This document shows, piece after piece, positions 24,289-32,908 of a stretch of DNA of 58,225 nucleotides. The notes beneath the pieces are model-generated. The model did no database searches, was not told the DNA's origin, and saw nothing but the letters and a program-made list of their open reading frames with translations. The first letter of the stretch is position 1, and each line of letters opens with the position of its first letter. Origin of the DNA: Myxococcales bacterium (GTDB lineage: Bacteria > Myxococcota_A > Polyangia > Polyangiales > Polyangiaceae); NCBI GenBank assembly GCA_016794345.1, contig JAEUKE010000013.1, positions 1-58,225 of the forward strand, written 5' to 3'. The position numbers and the translations under genes were made by a program.

Positions 24289-25497
24289 ATGCGCGCCCTC
24301 ATCGCCGACGCTTTCCCGGAGAAGTACCTCGGAGCCTTCCGTGCTCTGGGGATCGATGTCACCTACGACCCCAACGCCACGGCGGAGGATCTGCCCGAGA
24401 AGGCGGAGAGCGTGCAGATCCTCATCGTGCGCAGCACGAAGGTCACGCGCACCACGATCGAGCGCGCCAAGGGGTTGTCGCTCGTCCTGCGCGCTGGCGC
24501 GGGCTACGACACGATCGACGTCGCGGCCGCGAGCGAGCGCGGCATCTACGTGGCGAATTGCCCCGGCAAGAACGCGGTCGCGGTGGCGGAGCTCACGTTC
24601 GCCCTCCTCCTCGCGCTCGACCGCCACGTCGCGGACGGCACGGCGGATCTACGCGCGGGGCGCTGGAACAAGAAGGCCTACAGCAAGGCGGACGGCGTGA
24701 AGGGCAAGACGCTCGGGGTCGCGGGGCAGGGCGCGATCGCGCAGGCCGTGATCGAGCGTGCCAAGGGCTTCGAGCTGGACATCGTCGTCTGGTCGCGCAG
24801 CCTGACCGACGAGCGCGCCGAGGAGCTGGGGGTCGCGCGCGCCGGCTCCGTGCTCGAGCTCGCCGAGCGGAGCGACATCGTCTCGGTGCACCTCGCGCAG
24901 ACGCCGGAGACCAAGGGGCTCTTCAACGCCGCGTTCTTCGCCAAGATGCGGCCGCGCGCGATCTTCCTCAACACGAGCCGCGGTGGCCTGCACGACGAGG
25001 CCGCGCTCGTCGCCGCCATGAAGGAGAAAGGCATCCGCGCAGGCCTCGACGTGTTCGCGAACGAGCCCGCCGGCGGGACCGCCGAGGGCCTCACGAACGA
25101 GATCTTCAAGCTCCCGGGCTTCGTCGGCACCCACCACATCGGCGCGAGCACCGAGCAGTCACAGGACGCGATCGCGGAGGAGGCCGTGCGGATCTGCCGC
25201 GAGTACCTCGCCACCGGACGGGCTCCCAACGTGGTGAACGTCGAGGTCCGCGCGCCCGCCAAGAGCGAGCTGGTCATTCGGCACTACGACAAGGTCGGCG
25301 TGCTCGCGCAGGTGCTGGGCATCGTCCGCAAATACGGAATCAACGTGGCGGACATGACCAACACGATCTTCCAGGGGCAGAAGGCCGCGGTCGCCGTGAT
25401 CCGCATCGCCTCGGAGCCGCCGGCGGACCTCGTGAAGGAGATCGCCGCGCTCTCGGATCTGGTGATCCAGATCGACGTGAAGTCGGTCGCAGCGTGA
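24289..25497 (+). CDS. D-3-phosphoglycerate dehydrogenase-like 2-hydroxyacid dehydrogenase with ACT domain
   Basis: 402 aa. The NAD-binding domain is at about 95-285. The nucleotide loop GVAGQGAIAQ (143-152) has Ala where the third Gly of GxGxxG is usual. Catalytic Arg231 (NTSRGG), Glu259 (ANEP) and His283 (THHIGAS) are present. Residues about 330-402 form an ACT-type regulatory domain (KVGVLAQVLGIVRKYGINVADM). The likely reaction is oxidation of 3-phosphoglycerate, the first step of serine synthesis, or a related hydroxyacid. A second, more E. coli SerA-like paralogue is at 39294-40514, so this copy may have another substrate. Confidence 0.9.
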   Translation: MRALIADAFPEKYLGAFRALGIDVTYDPNATAEDLPEKAESVQILIVRSTKVTRTTIERAKGLSLVLRAGAGYDTIDVAAASERGIYVANCPGKNAVAVAELTFALLLALDRHVADGTADLRAGRWNKKAYSKADGVKGKTLGVAGQGAIAQAVIERAKGFELDIVVWSRSLTDERAEELGVARAGSVLELAERSDIVSVHLAQTPETKGLFNAAFFAKMRPRAIFLNTSRGGLHDEAALVAAMKEKGIRAGLDVFANEPAGGTAEGLTNEIFKLPGFVGTHHIGASTEQSQDAIAEEAVRICREYLATGRAPNVVNVEVRAPAKSELVIRHYDKVGVLAQVLGIVRKYGINVADMTNTIFQGQKAAVAVIRIASEPPADLVKEIAALSDLVIQIDVKSVAA

Positions 25498-25519
25498 CGC
25501 GACGGGTGAGCGCCGCGCC

Positions 25520-25942
25520 TCAGGCGCGCTCGACGTAGGAGACCAGCTGCGAGGCGTTGACGAGGCCGCTCTTCTCGAATGCGACCTCTCCGCGCTTGAA
25601 GACCATGAAATGCGGGATCCCGCGGATGCCGAACCGATCGGCGATCTGCGGGTGCTCCTCCGTGTTCACCTTCAGGACCACGGCGTTCTTGCCGAGGTCC
25701 TTGGCGGCCTTCGCGACCTGCGGCGCGGCGGCGCGACACGGCGCGCACCACGGGGCCCAGAAGTCCACGAGGACCGGGACCTTCGAGCCCTTCACGACCG
25801 CGTCGAGCTCCTTCGGGCCCGCCTCGAACGGGCCGGTGAGCGCGGGCAGCGGCTCCTTGCAGCCGCCGCATTTCCCGCGTTGCCCGAGCCGCTCCCAGGG
25901 GACGCGGTTCACTGCCTTGCACGCCGGACACTCGATTTCCAT
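25520..25942 (-). CDS. trxC: Thioredoxin with N-terminal zinc motif (TrxC-like)
   Basis: 140 aa. The N-terminal zinc ribbon has CPAC (5-8) and CGGC (25-28) as in thioredoxin-2. The thioredoxin fold follows with active site WAPWCAPCR (Cys66, Cys69) in place of the usual CGPC, and the conserved cis-Pro loop GIRGIPHFMVF. A cytoplasmic disulfide reductase is expected. GAGG lies 6 nt before the ATG, and TACATT 14 nt upstream is the likely -10. It is convergent with the dehydrogenase gene, whose stop is 22 nt away. Confidence 0.95.
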   Translation of the reverse strand: MEIECPACKAVNRVPWERLGQRGKCGGCKEPLPALTGPFEAGPKELDAVVKGSKVPVLVDFWAPWCAPCRAAAPQVAKAAKDLGKNAVVLKVNTEEHPQIADRFGIRGIPHFMVFKRGEVAFEKSGLVNASQLVSYVERA

Positions 25943-26012
25943 CGCGACCTCGAACGAATGTAACTAAGACGGGTACAATCTGCGTCCGGCGTGCGGGGCT
26001 GTCCAGGGGCTC

Positions 26013-26639
26013 TCAGCCCTTGCCGGTGGCGGTCTTCCAGGACGAGCGCTCGCTGATGCGCTTCCACCAGGCGAGGGTCTTCGGGAACTTCTCGAACAGA
26101 TCGCCCTGGCCCGCCGCGAACAGGTACTCGATGTACGGCATGAAGCCGATGTCGGCGATGGTGAAGGTGTTGCCCGCGATGTACTCGGTCTTGCCGAGCT
26201 GGGTCTCCATGGTGGCGCAGACCTTCTCGAGGGCGGTGCGGGCGGCGGCGACGACGGCCTCGTCGGTCGGCTTGCCCATCATCGGGTGGAAGAACTTCTC
26301 GTAGATGATCTTCATCGCCTGGGGCGTGAACTCGCTCGTCTCGACGCTGACCCACTGCTCGACCACCGCGCGGCCCTTGGCGCCTTCGCCGTGGAGCTTC
26401 GTGCCGCCGCCGCGCGTCTCGTCGATGTAGCGGAGGATGGCTCGCGACTCGAAGAGCTGGAAGCCGTCGTCGTCGATGGCCGGGACGCGCCCGAAGGGCT
26501 GGCGGCCGAGGTGCTCGGGCGTCTTGCCCTCCCCCTTCATGATGTCCACCACGACGAAGTCGGGCTTCTCGCCCTTCTCCGCGAGGGCGGTCAGGACTTT
26601 GCGCGTGCAGGTGCTCATCGGGTGGCCGAAAACCTTCAT
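26013..26639 (-). CDS. Glutathione S-transferase, phi-like
   Basis: 208 aa, full length for the family. The N-terminal thioredoxin-like domain (1-80) carries the catalytic Ser in HPMSTCTRKVL, the cis-Pro loop GRVPAID and glutathione contacts FESRAILRYI. The helical C-terminal domain carries FTIADIGFMPYIEYL. It conjugates glutathione to electrophiles or acts as a peroxidase in the cytosol. A strong ribosome-binding site AAGGAGA precedes the ATG. The thioredoxin gene on the same strand starts 70 nt further on, so a shared redox context is plausible. Confidence 0.95.
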   Translation of the reverse strand: MKVFGHPMSTCTRKVLTALAEKGEKPDFVVVDIMKGEGKTPEHLGRQPFGRVPAIDDDGFQLFESRAILRYIDETRGGGTKLHGEGAKGRAVVEQWVSVETSEFTPQAMKIIYEKFFHPMMGKPTDEAVVAAARTALEKVCATMETQLGKTEYIAGNTFTIADIGFMPYIEYLFAAGQGDLFEKFPKTLAWWKRISERSSWKTATGKG

Positions 26640-26843
26640 GGATCGTCTCCTTCTTGGGGGCCCTGAGGGCTACGAGATGACGGTCGGGTTGTCTACGGCC
26701 CCAGGGTGGCTTGTTTCTGCAACAACGTTGTCGCGTGGCTGGGCGTGGCACGACGCAACCGGTGCACGTGGCGCGCGCCGGTTTCGCGCCGCCGCCCACC
26801 AAGCCCGCGAGAAGGATGCGACGAGCGACCCCGAGGCGCAGGA

Positions 26844-28544
26844 ATGCGAGGTGCATCCACCCCGCCGATGGTCTTTGGTGCAAGGCGTACCGCTGTTGCC
26901 CTCGTGTGTCTGGCGGTCGCTTGCGGTGACGAGACGGCCCCGGTCGGCGGCGCCGGCGGGGGCGGCGGGACCGTCGACTTCCCCGATCCGCTCGGGCCCG
27001 TCGCCGCGGTGACGTCGACCAAGACGGACCGCTTCGCGACGTCGGGCGCTTGCCGGCAGTGTCACCTCGCCGGCGAGGGGCCGGAGTTGCTCGACCCGGT
27101 GACCGGCGAAGATCTCTCGCCGGTCGGGCAGTGGCGCTCGTCGATGATGGCGTTCGCCGCACGCGATCCCCTCTACCTCGCGGTCGTCAGCGAGGAGCTC
27201 GCAGCTGCTCCCGATCCAGAGCCGGTCGAGGCGCTCTGCATTCGTTGCCATGGGCCGGCCGGCTCCGAAGAGGCGGGAGCGGCGAACGCGCACCTCGGTC
27301 TCGACGAGCTCCTGACCGGCACGACTCCGGCGGCCAACCTCGGACGAGACGGGGTCACGTGCTCGCTCTGTCACCAGATCCAGGACCGGTCGCTCGGCGA
27401 CGTCGAGAGCTTCTCGGGTGGGTTCTCGGTCGGCTACGACCGCGAGATGTACGGCCCGCACGAGAGCCCGCGCACCGACCCGATGGAGTTCTTCGTCGAA
27501 TACACGCCGGCGTTCGCCGACCACATCGGAAAGAGCGAGCTCTGCGCCACGTGTCACACGGTCATCACGCCCATCGTGGAGGACGGCGAGCACGTCGGCG
27601 ATTTCGTCGAGCAGGGGCCGTACCTCGAGTGGCTGAACTCGTCGTTTTCGCCCGGAACCTCCTGCGCCAGCTGTCACCTGCCGACGGTCGACTCCGCGGG
27701 CGACCCGCTCGTGTCGGCGATCGCCACGTACCCCGAGACGATCGGGCCGCGCGAGCCATTCGGCGTCCATTCGTTCGAGGGCGCAAACGCCTACATGCTG
27801 ACGATACTGTCGCAGAACATCGAATGGACGGGCAGCGACGTCCTCCCGAGCGAGCTCGAGGCCGCCGCGGAGCGCTCGCGGCTCCACCTCGCCACGGCCG
27901 CCGACCTCACCATTGCGGTGCCCGCGGTCGAGGCCGGCGTCACCAAGGTCACCGTCACCGTCGAGAACCGCACCGCGCACAAGCTCCCGACCGGCTACCC
28001 GGGGCGAAGGCTCTGGCTGCACGCGGTCGCGACCGACGCGGGCGGCGCGACGGTCTTCGAGTCGGGGAGCTGGGACGGCGCCGGCGCGATCCTCGGCGCG
28101 GGCGGCGCCCGGCTCGACGGCGCGGGCGTCGTATTGCCCCACCGCGACGTCGTCACTTCGAGCGCCGAGGTCGCCCTGTGGGAGTCGGTGCCCGCAGGCT
28201 CCGATGGCGAGCCCACCTTCGTCCCGCTCTCCGCGGTCAGCTACGCAAAGGACAACCGCATCCTCCCGTCGGGGTGGTCGAGCTCCGGCCCGTGGACGAA
28301 ATGGACGCACCCCGTCGGGGTCGGCGGCGACTCCACGTACGCGCCGGGACGCGACTCGGTCACCTACCACCTGCCCAGCGCAGCGGCGGCGCTCGTGATC
28401 GAGCTCGTCTACGAGTCGGTCCCGCCCGCGCTGGCCGAGCACCTGGCGAAGGTACCCACGCCCGCGGCCGTGCGGTTCTCCCAGATGGCGAGCCAGACGC
28501 CTCCGCGCCCGGAGGTCATCGCGACCGCCCAGCGCGCGTGGTGA
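26844..28544 (+). CDS. Multiheme c-type cytochrome lipoprotein (five CxxCH)
   Basis: 566 aa. The signal peptide ends with lipobox LAVAC (Cys27) and a short Gly linker follows. Five heme-binding CxxCH motifs lie at residues 70-74, 132-136, 173-177, 234-238 and 274-278, all in the N-terminal half. The C-terminal half (about 330-566) is a beta-rich domain without cysteines, containing HKLPTGYPGRRLWL, a motif seen in multiheme cytochromes of the c554/perioxidase-associated kind. It is probably an electron carrier on the periplasmic or outer face. The ATG at 26844 has GAGG 7 nt upstream; a second ATG at 26868 is possible. The stop is 1 nt from the convergent DUF2169 stop. Confidence 0.88.
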   Translation: MRGASTPPMVFGARRTAVALVCLAVACGDETAPVGGAGGGGGTVDFPDPLGPVAAVTSTKTDRFATSGACRQCHLAGEGPELLDPVTGEDLSPVGQWRSSMMAFAARDPLYLAVVSEELAAAPDPEPVEALCIRCHGPAGSEEAGAANAHLGLDELLTGTTPAANLGRDGVTCSLCHQIQDRSLGDVESFSGGFSVGYDREMYGPHESPRTDPMEFFVEYTPAFADHIGKSELCATCHTVITPIVEDGEHVGDFVEQGPYLEWLNSSFSPGTSCASCHLPTVDSAGDPLVSAIATYPETIGPREPFGVHSFEGANAYMLTILSQNIEWTGSDVLPSELEAAAERSRLHLATAADLTIAVPAVEAGVTKVTVTVENRTAHKLPTGYPGRRLWLHAVATDAGGATVFESGSWDGAGAILGAGGARLDGAGVVLPHRDVVTSSAEVALWESVPAGSDGEPTFVPLSAVSYAKDNRILPSGWSSSGPWTKWTHPVGVGGDSTYAPGRDSVTYHLPSAAAALVIELVYESVPPALAEHLAKVPTPAAVRFSQMASQTPPRPEVIATAQRAW

Positions 28545-28545
28545 C

Positions 28546-30318
28546 CTATTTCTTGAACCGCTTGTAGAGCGCGCTCGTCACGCTGGGCTTCGGTGGCGCC
28601 GCGGGCGGCCTCGGAGGCGGCGGCGGCGGCGGCGGTTCGGAGTCTCGCTCGGGCGGTGGAGGAGGCGACGGCGCCGGGAGACGCGCCGGGGGCGGGGCCG
28701 GCGGCGGCGGGGAAGGCGCCGGCTGCGGCGATGGGGCCGGTGGCGGTGGCGGCGCGGAGGCCGTTCGCGGCGCGACCGATGGCTCGCCTCGCGGGTGCTC
28801 GATCACGCCGGTCGGGGGATCGTCGGTGAGCGGGTCCTCGAGGGTGTACCCGGAGCCGTCCTCCGTGTCGTCCATCCCGAGGGTGGAGGTGAGCGCCGTG
28901 GCCGCAGGACGGACGTGCACCGGAGACGGGCCGGCCCAGGGCGTGGCCGCTTTGTTCTCCGTCGCCTGCATCTCGGCCGTTCCCCCGAGCCCGACGGGCT
29001 TCTTCTGGAACGGGAGCGACTTCGGCTCGAACTCCGGCTCGATCACGAGCGTGGACTGATTCGGGTTCTTCTGCGGCGCCGTGTCCGCCGGCCGCGGCTC
29101 GGCGGCCTTCGGCGGGGCGTCCGGCTCGATGATCATCGTGCCCGCGTGGCCGCGCGCCGGATGGGCCGCGGGGACCGGTGCCGGCTGGGGACGCGGCTGC
29201 GCGAAGAGCTGAGGCGCGCGCTGCGCGGGCGGCGGCTCCTCGGCGATGACGGCTGTCGAGCCGAGATCGATCTGGCTCGGCATGCGCGGGCCCGCCTGCG
29301 GGACGAGGCCGCCGATCGTGGCGAGGTCGGGGAACGCATAGGGCGCGTCGGGCTCCTCGAGCGCGCCCGCGAGGCGCATCTGGTAGAGCTGGTCTTCGCT
29401 GACGACGGCGGCGCCGCGGTAGACGATCTCGGCTCGCATCACGTCGGGCTGGATGTGTACGGTGTCGATGCGGAGCGCGAGCGGGATTCGATCGCCGCTC
29501 CGCGTCTGCGCGAGCGCCACGCCGCGCGCGGTCGGCAGCGTGCAGCGCACCGTGCCGAGCTCGGGGTGCATGTTCACGATCGCGATGAGGTCACCGCCGA
29601 GCAGCTCGGAGACCTGTTGGTCGGCGGGCGCGGTCTGGAAATAGGCGTCGTCGAAGTCGTCGGGCACGTCCACGTCGAGCAGCGTGTTTGCCGCTGCCCA
29701 GCTGAGGCTGCCGCGTTTCTTCTGGCGAATGGGCCACGCGCTGGGGATCGGGCCCAGACCGGTCGGCGTCACGCCGCCCTGGGCGGGCGGGTTCACGTTG
29801 GGCAACGTGAGCAGGCCGTCCGGATCGGTCGCCAGCCCCGTTCCGACCGGGTTGTCGCGGCTCGCGATGCCGCCGAGCGCGCGCTCGTAGAGCACGGGCA
29901 TCTTCTCGAACGGGGTCGGCTCCGGGGGTGGCTCACCCGGCCTCGCTCGGCGGTCGCCCACGATCTCGAGGCGCTTGTTGATGAGCATCGTCGTGCCGCG
30001 CGCGACCGCGAGGCGCACGGTGGTGCTCTGCATCTTCTGGCCGGGCCCCGAGTAGGCGTGACCGACGACGACCACCTCGGGCTTGGGGACGAGGAGCGCG
30101 AGATCGCTCGCGCGGACCAGGCTCGCGACCGGGTTGTTCCGGTAGTGCCGCTCCTCGGTCACGACGGGAGCGGGCTGGGTCACGCTCATCTCGCCGTCTT
30201 GGTTGATCGTGAAGCTCGCCTTCACGATCGCGGTGAGGAGCCGGCGGCCTCTGTGCCGCCACGCGCGGGCGCCAACGGCCACCGGGCCGAGCGGGATGAC
30301 CTCGATCGAGATCGACAT
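28546..30318 (-). CDS. DUF2169-domain protein with long Pro-rich tail
   Basis: 590 aa. Residues about 12-340 match the DUF2169 pattern: an N-terminal strand set, then LTAIVKASFTINQDG, HYRNNPVASLVRASDLA and YERALGG. DUF2169 proteins are known as adaptors or chaperones linked to type VI secretion effectors. No VgrG, Hcp or other T6SS gene is present here. The tail (about 370-590) is Pro/Ala-rich and disordered and ends YKRFKK. A TANNNT element (TAGCCT) lies 11 nt before the ATG. The divergent neighbour is the PHP-domain gene. Confidence 0.85.
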   Translation of the reverse strand: MSISIEVIPLGPVAVGARAWRHRGRRLLTAIVKASFTINQDGEMSVTQPAPVVTEERHYRNNPVASLVRASDLALLVPKPEVVVVGHAYSGPGQKMQSTTVRLAVARGTTMLINKRLEIVGDRRARPGEPPPEPTPFEKMPVLYERALGGIASRDNPVGTGLATDPDGLLTLPNVNPPAQGGVTPTGLGPIPSAWPIRQKKRGSLSWAAANTLLDVDVPDDFDDAYFQTAPADQQVSELLGGDLIAIVNMHPELGTVRCTLPTARGVALAQTRSGDRIPLALRIDTVHIQPDVMRAEIVYRGAAVVSEDQLYQMRLAGALEEPDAPYAFPDLATIGGLVPQAGPRMPSQIDLGSTAVIAEEPPPAQRAPQLFAQPRPQPAPVPAAHPARGHAGTMIIEPDAPPKAAEPRPADTAPQKNPNQSTLVIEPEFEPKSLPFQKKPVGLGGTAEMQATENKAATPWAGPSPVHVRPAATALTSTLGMDDTEDGSGYTLEDPLTDDPPTGVIEHPRGEPSVAPRTASAPPPPPAPSPQPAPSPPPPAPPPARLPAPSPPPPPERDSEPPPPPPPPRPPAAPPKPSVTSALYKRFKK

Positions 30319-30349
30319 TGCCGGGCGCCAGGCTACCAGCAATCCGTCG

Positions 30350-32770
30350 GTGCTTGTCGAGCGCGCATCCGGTCAGTACGGTCTTTCTGCGTTGCGACGC
30401 GCGGCTGTGCTCTCGGCTTGTGTGATGGCTCTCGTCCACGCGAGCGCGTGTGAGACGGGCAGTCTCCGGTCGAGGGCGCCTGGTCCGACCGGTGCATCGA
30501 TTCCGATCCCGACCGGGGCTGGGACCATCCGCGTCATCCGCTCGAAGTCGGAGGTCGAGCTCGTGGGGCCGCGGGTCGACGCGGAGCCCGGCGACTACCT
30601 CCTCGAGAACGAGGGGATGATCGCCGTCGTCTCGGCAGAGTACGGTAATGTCATCGACTTCGGACCGCGCGGCGCGCGTGACGAGCTCTCCGGGATCTCG
30701 CCTCAGCTCTTCGACGGCCTCTCCGCCGTGCGCGCTCCGGTCGTGCTCGGGAGCCAGCCGGCGCCAGCCGTGCTCCGCGTCGAGCACCGCGCGTCGACGT
30801 TGCCGGTGTTGCTCGTCACGTTCTTCGCGTTCCAGGGCAAGACGCTGCTCGTGGACTCGGTGGCGTTGCCGGAGAACGGCTACGCGAGCCACATGGCGGT
30901 CGGGTTGGGCGAGCGGCTCTCGTGGGGCAACGTCCCGTCCTGGATCGAGGGGACCGGCTTTGCGCCGGAGCGCGGCGGCGACTTCTCCGCGCGCTTCATC
31001 GGTCGCGACGGGCCCGGCCTCTCCTACGCGATCACGTTGCTCGACGGGACGCGCGCGTACTCGCGGTTCTCCACCGTCGGCGTGCCCGGGTATTACGCGC
31101 AGGCGCGCGCTTCCGAGCTCGTCGTGGCAGACGGGACGGGCAACATGCGGCGTCGGCTGCTCGTGGCCGCGTCCGAGCGATCGATCGGCGGCGCGGTGAC
31201 CGAGCTCGGCCTCCCTGGCCGCCGCGTCGCGCTGCCCACCGGGCTTCCGCGCGGCGCGCGTGTGGAGATCGCAGCGTGCCTGGATGACGAGGGCGTGCGC
31301 CGGCCCTTCGCGCGGTTCGCGGAGGGCGACGAGGACGCGCTGGTGCCGGAGGGTTGTTACGAGGGGCGGCTCGTCGCGCCCGGCCACGCCACCACGAGCT
31401 GGATGAAGCCGGAGTCGCTCGTCACCGCTTCGTTGCCCCGTCCGGGGGACATCTCGGTTCGTGTGACCGAGGCGGGCGCGCCGCTCCCTTCGCGGATCCA
31501 GCTGCGTGGCCTCGGCGGCACGCCGGATCCGAGCTGGGGAGACGACCCGGACGACGGCGCCGCGCTCTCCGCCGTCGTCACGGAGAACGGTCGCGTCGAC
31601 CGACCCGTGCCGGCTGGCCGCTACCGCGTCGTCGTGGATCGTGGCTTCGAGTACTCGTCCTTCGAGCGGATCATCGACGTCGAAGCCGGCGCCCGCGTCG
31701 AGGTGAACGCCGAGCTCCGGCGGGTCGTCGACACAAAGGGCTGGGTCGCGGCCGATCTCCACCTGCACGCCGCGCCGTCGCCCGACGCGCCGCAGTCCCT
31801 CGCCAACCGGGTGCGCAGCCTCGCGGCCGGCGGCGTCGAGGTCGGCGTCGCAACCGACCACAACCGCGTGACCGACTACCGGCCCGCGATCCAGGAGCTC
31901 GGGCTCGGCAAATACGTGGCGTCGATCGTCGGCGACGAGGTCACGACGGAGGAGATGGCCTTCGGGCACTTCAACGTGTTCCCCCTCGCCGCCGGCTCGG
32001 CCCCGCTCCGCTACGAGGCCACCAACCCGAACGACATCTTCCGCGAGGCGCGCGCCCGCCCCCCGCGGTTCGGCTCCACGGTGGTCCAGGTGAACCACCC
32101 GCGAATGGGGGACATCGGCTACTTCGACGTCATGCGCTTCGATCGAAACGAGCTCGCGGACTTCGCCGCGCGCCGCCCCGGCTGGCTCTCGTTCGATGCG
32201 GTCGAGCTCTACAACGGCGATGACGCCGTCGATATCCCCTCGGTCGAGGCGTGTATGCTCGATTGGTTCGCGCTGCTCGACGGTGGTTATCGCATCACGG
32301 CGACCGGCAACTCCGACTCCCACCGGCTCACCTTCCACGAGCCCGGCCTGCCTCGGACGTACGTGAAGGTCCCGGTGGACGATCCGGCGCGCTTCGACGA
32401 GGACGCGTTCGTGGCGGCGGTCCGCGCCGGACGAGCGATCGTCTCCGGCGGTCCGTTCGTGACGCTCGAGGTCTCCGGCGCCGGACCGGGCGACACCGTC
32501 GCTCCCGGGACGCTCGAGGTCGTGATCACGGCGGACGCCCCCGACTGGATGGATGTGTCGTCCCTCGAGCTCCTCGTTCGCGGACGCCTCGTCGCGCGCG
32601 AATCGGCCCCCTTCGAGGTCGGCCCCCATCGGGCCGAGCTGCGGGAGCGCGTCGCGCTCGAGCCGGGTGATTGGGTCGTCGCCGTCGTGCGCGGCGAAGC
32701 CCCGATGGCCCCGCTCTTCCGACGCGGCGTGATCCCGTTCGCGTTCACGAACCCGGTGTGGGTCCGATAA
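30350..32770 (+). CDS. PHP-domain metallohydrolase, CehA/McbA-like, probable lipoprotein
   Basis: 806 aa if the GTG at 30350 is the start. A TTG at 30392 would give 792 aa, and either yields a hydrophobic signal ending ASAC (Cys34). Residues about 60-420 are a beta-rich region. The PHP domain starts at about 466 with the metal motif DLHLH (His471, His473), TDHN (503-506), GDE, a conserved NHPR, and GNSDSH near the end. These ligands build the trinuclear metal site of PHP phosphoesterases and CehA-type carbamate hydrolases. A C-terminal beta domain follows. The substrate is unknown. It is exported, so scavenging of organophosphorus or ester compounds is possible. Confidence 0.85.
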   Translation: MLVERASGQYGLSALRRAAVLSACVMALVHASACETGSLRSRAPGPTGASIPIPTGAGTIRVIRSKSEVELVGPRVDAEPGDYLLENEGMIAVVSAEYGNVIDFGPRGARDELSGISPQLFDGLSAVRAPVVLGSQPAPAVLRVEHRASTLPVLLVTFFAFQGKTLLVDSVALPENGYASHMAVGLGERLSWGNVPSWIEGTGFAPERGGDFSARFIGRDGPGLSYAITLLDGTRAYSRFSTVGVPGYYAQARASELVVADGTGNMRRRLLVAASERSIGGAVTELGLPGRRVALPTGLPRGARVEIAACLDDEGVRRPFARFAEGDEDALVPEGCYEGRLVAPGHATTSWMKPESLVTASLPRPGDISVRVTEAGAPLPSRIQLRGLGGTPDPSWGDDPDDGAALSAVVTENGRVDRPVPAGRYRVVVDRGFEYSSFERIIDVEAGARVEVNAELRRVVDTKGWVAADLHLHAAPSPDAPQSLANRVRSLAAGGVEVGVATDHNRVTDYRPAIQELGLGKYVASIVGDEVTTEEMAFGHFNVFPLAAGSAPLRYEATNPNDIFREARARPPRFGSTVVQVNHPRMGDIGYFDVMRFDRNELADFAARRPGWLSFDAVELYNGDDAVDIPSVEACMLDWFALLDGGYRITATGNSDSHRLTFHEPGLPRTYVKVPVDDPARFDEDAFVAAVRAGRAIVSGGPFVTLEVSGAGPGDTVAPGTLEVVITADAPDWMDVSSLELLVRGRLVARESAPFEVGPHRAELRERVALEPGDWVVAVVRGEAPMAPLFRRGVIPFAFTNPVWVR

Positions 32771-32780
32771 TGCGATAAGA

Positions 32781-32796
32781 TGGGTCGGTCCTTGCA
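32781..32796 (+). promoter_or_regulatory. Sigma54 (-24/-12) promoter
   Basis: TGGGTCGGTCCTTGCA matches the TGGCACG-N4-TTGCA consensus at 12 of the 14 specified positions reading (TGG..CG....TTGCA), with the invariant GG and GC at correct spacing. It lies 11 nt after the PHP gene stop and about 113 nt before the GTG of an FHA-sigma54 activator, which suggests autoregulation. Confidence 0.7.
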
Positions 32797-32908
32797 GAGC
32801 CCTTCGCCATGATGATCCGCCAGCCGCAACGACCTCACCCGGCCGGCTTCCTTGCTGCATCGGTGCAGCAGGCTGCGGCACGGGTGCAGCACCGAGCAGG
32901 AACGTAAG

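Noticed and set aside
26740..26765. TGGCACG motif resembling a sigma54 -24 element before the cytochrome gene
   Set aside because: No TTGC at the required distance.
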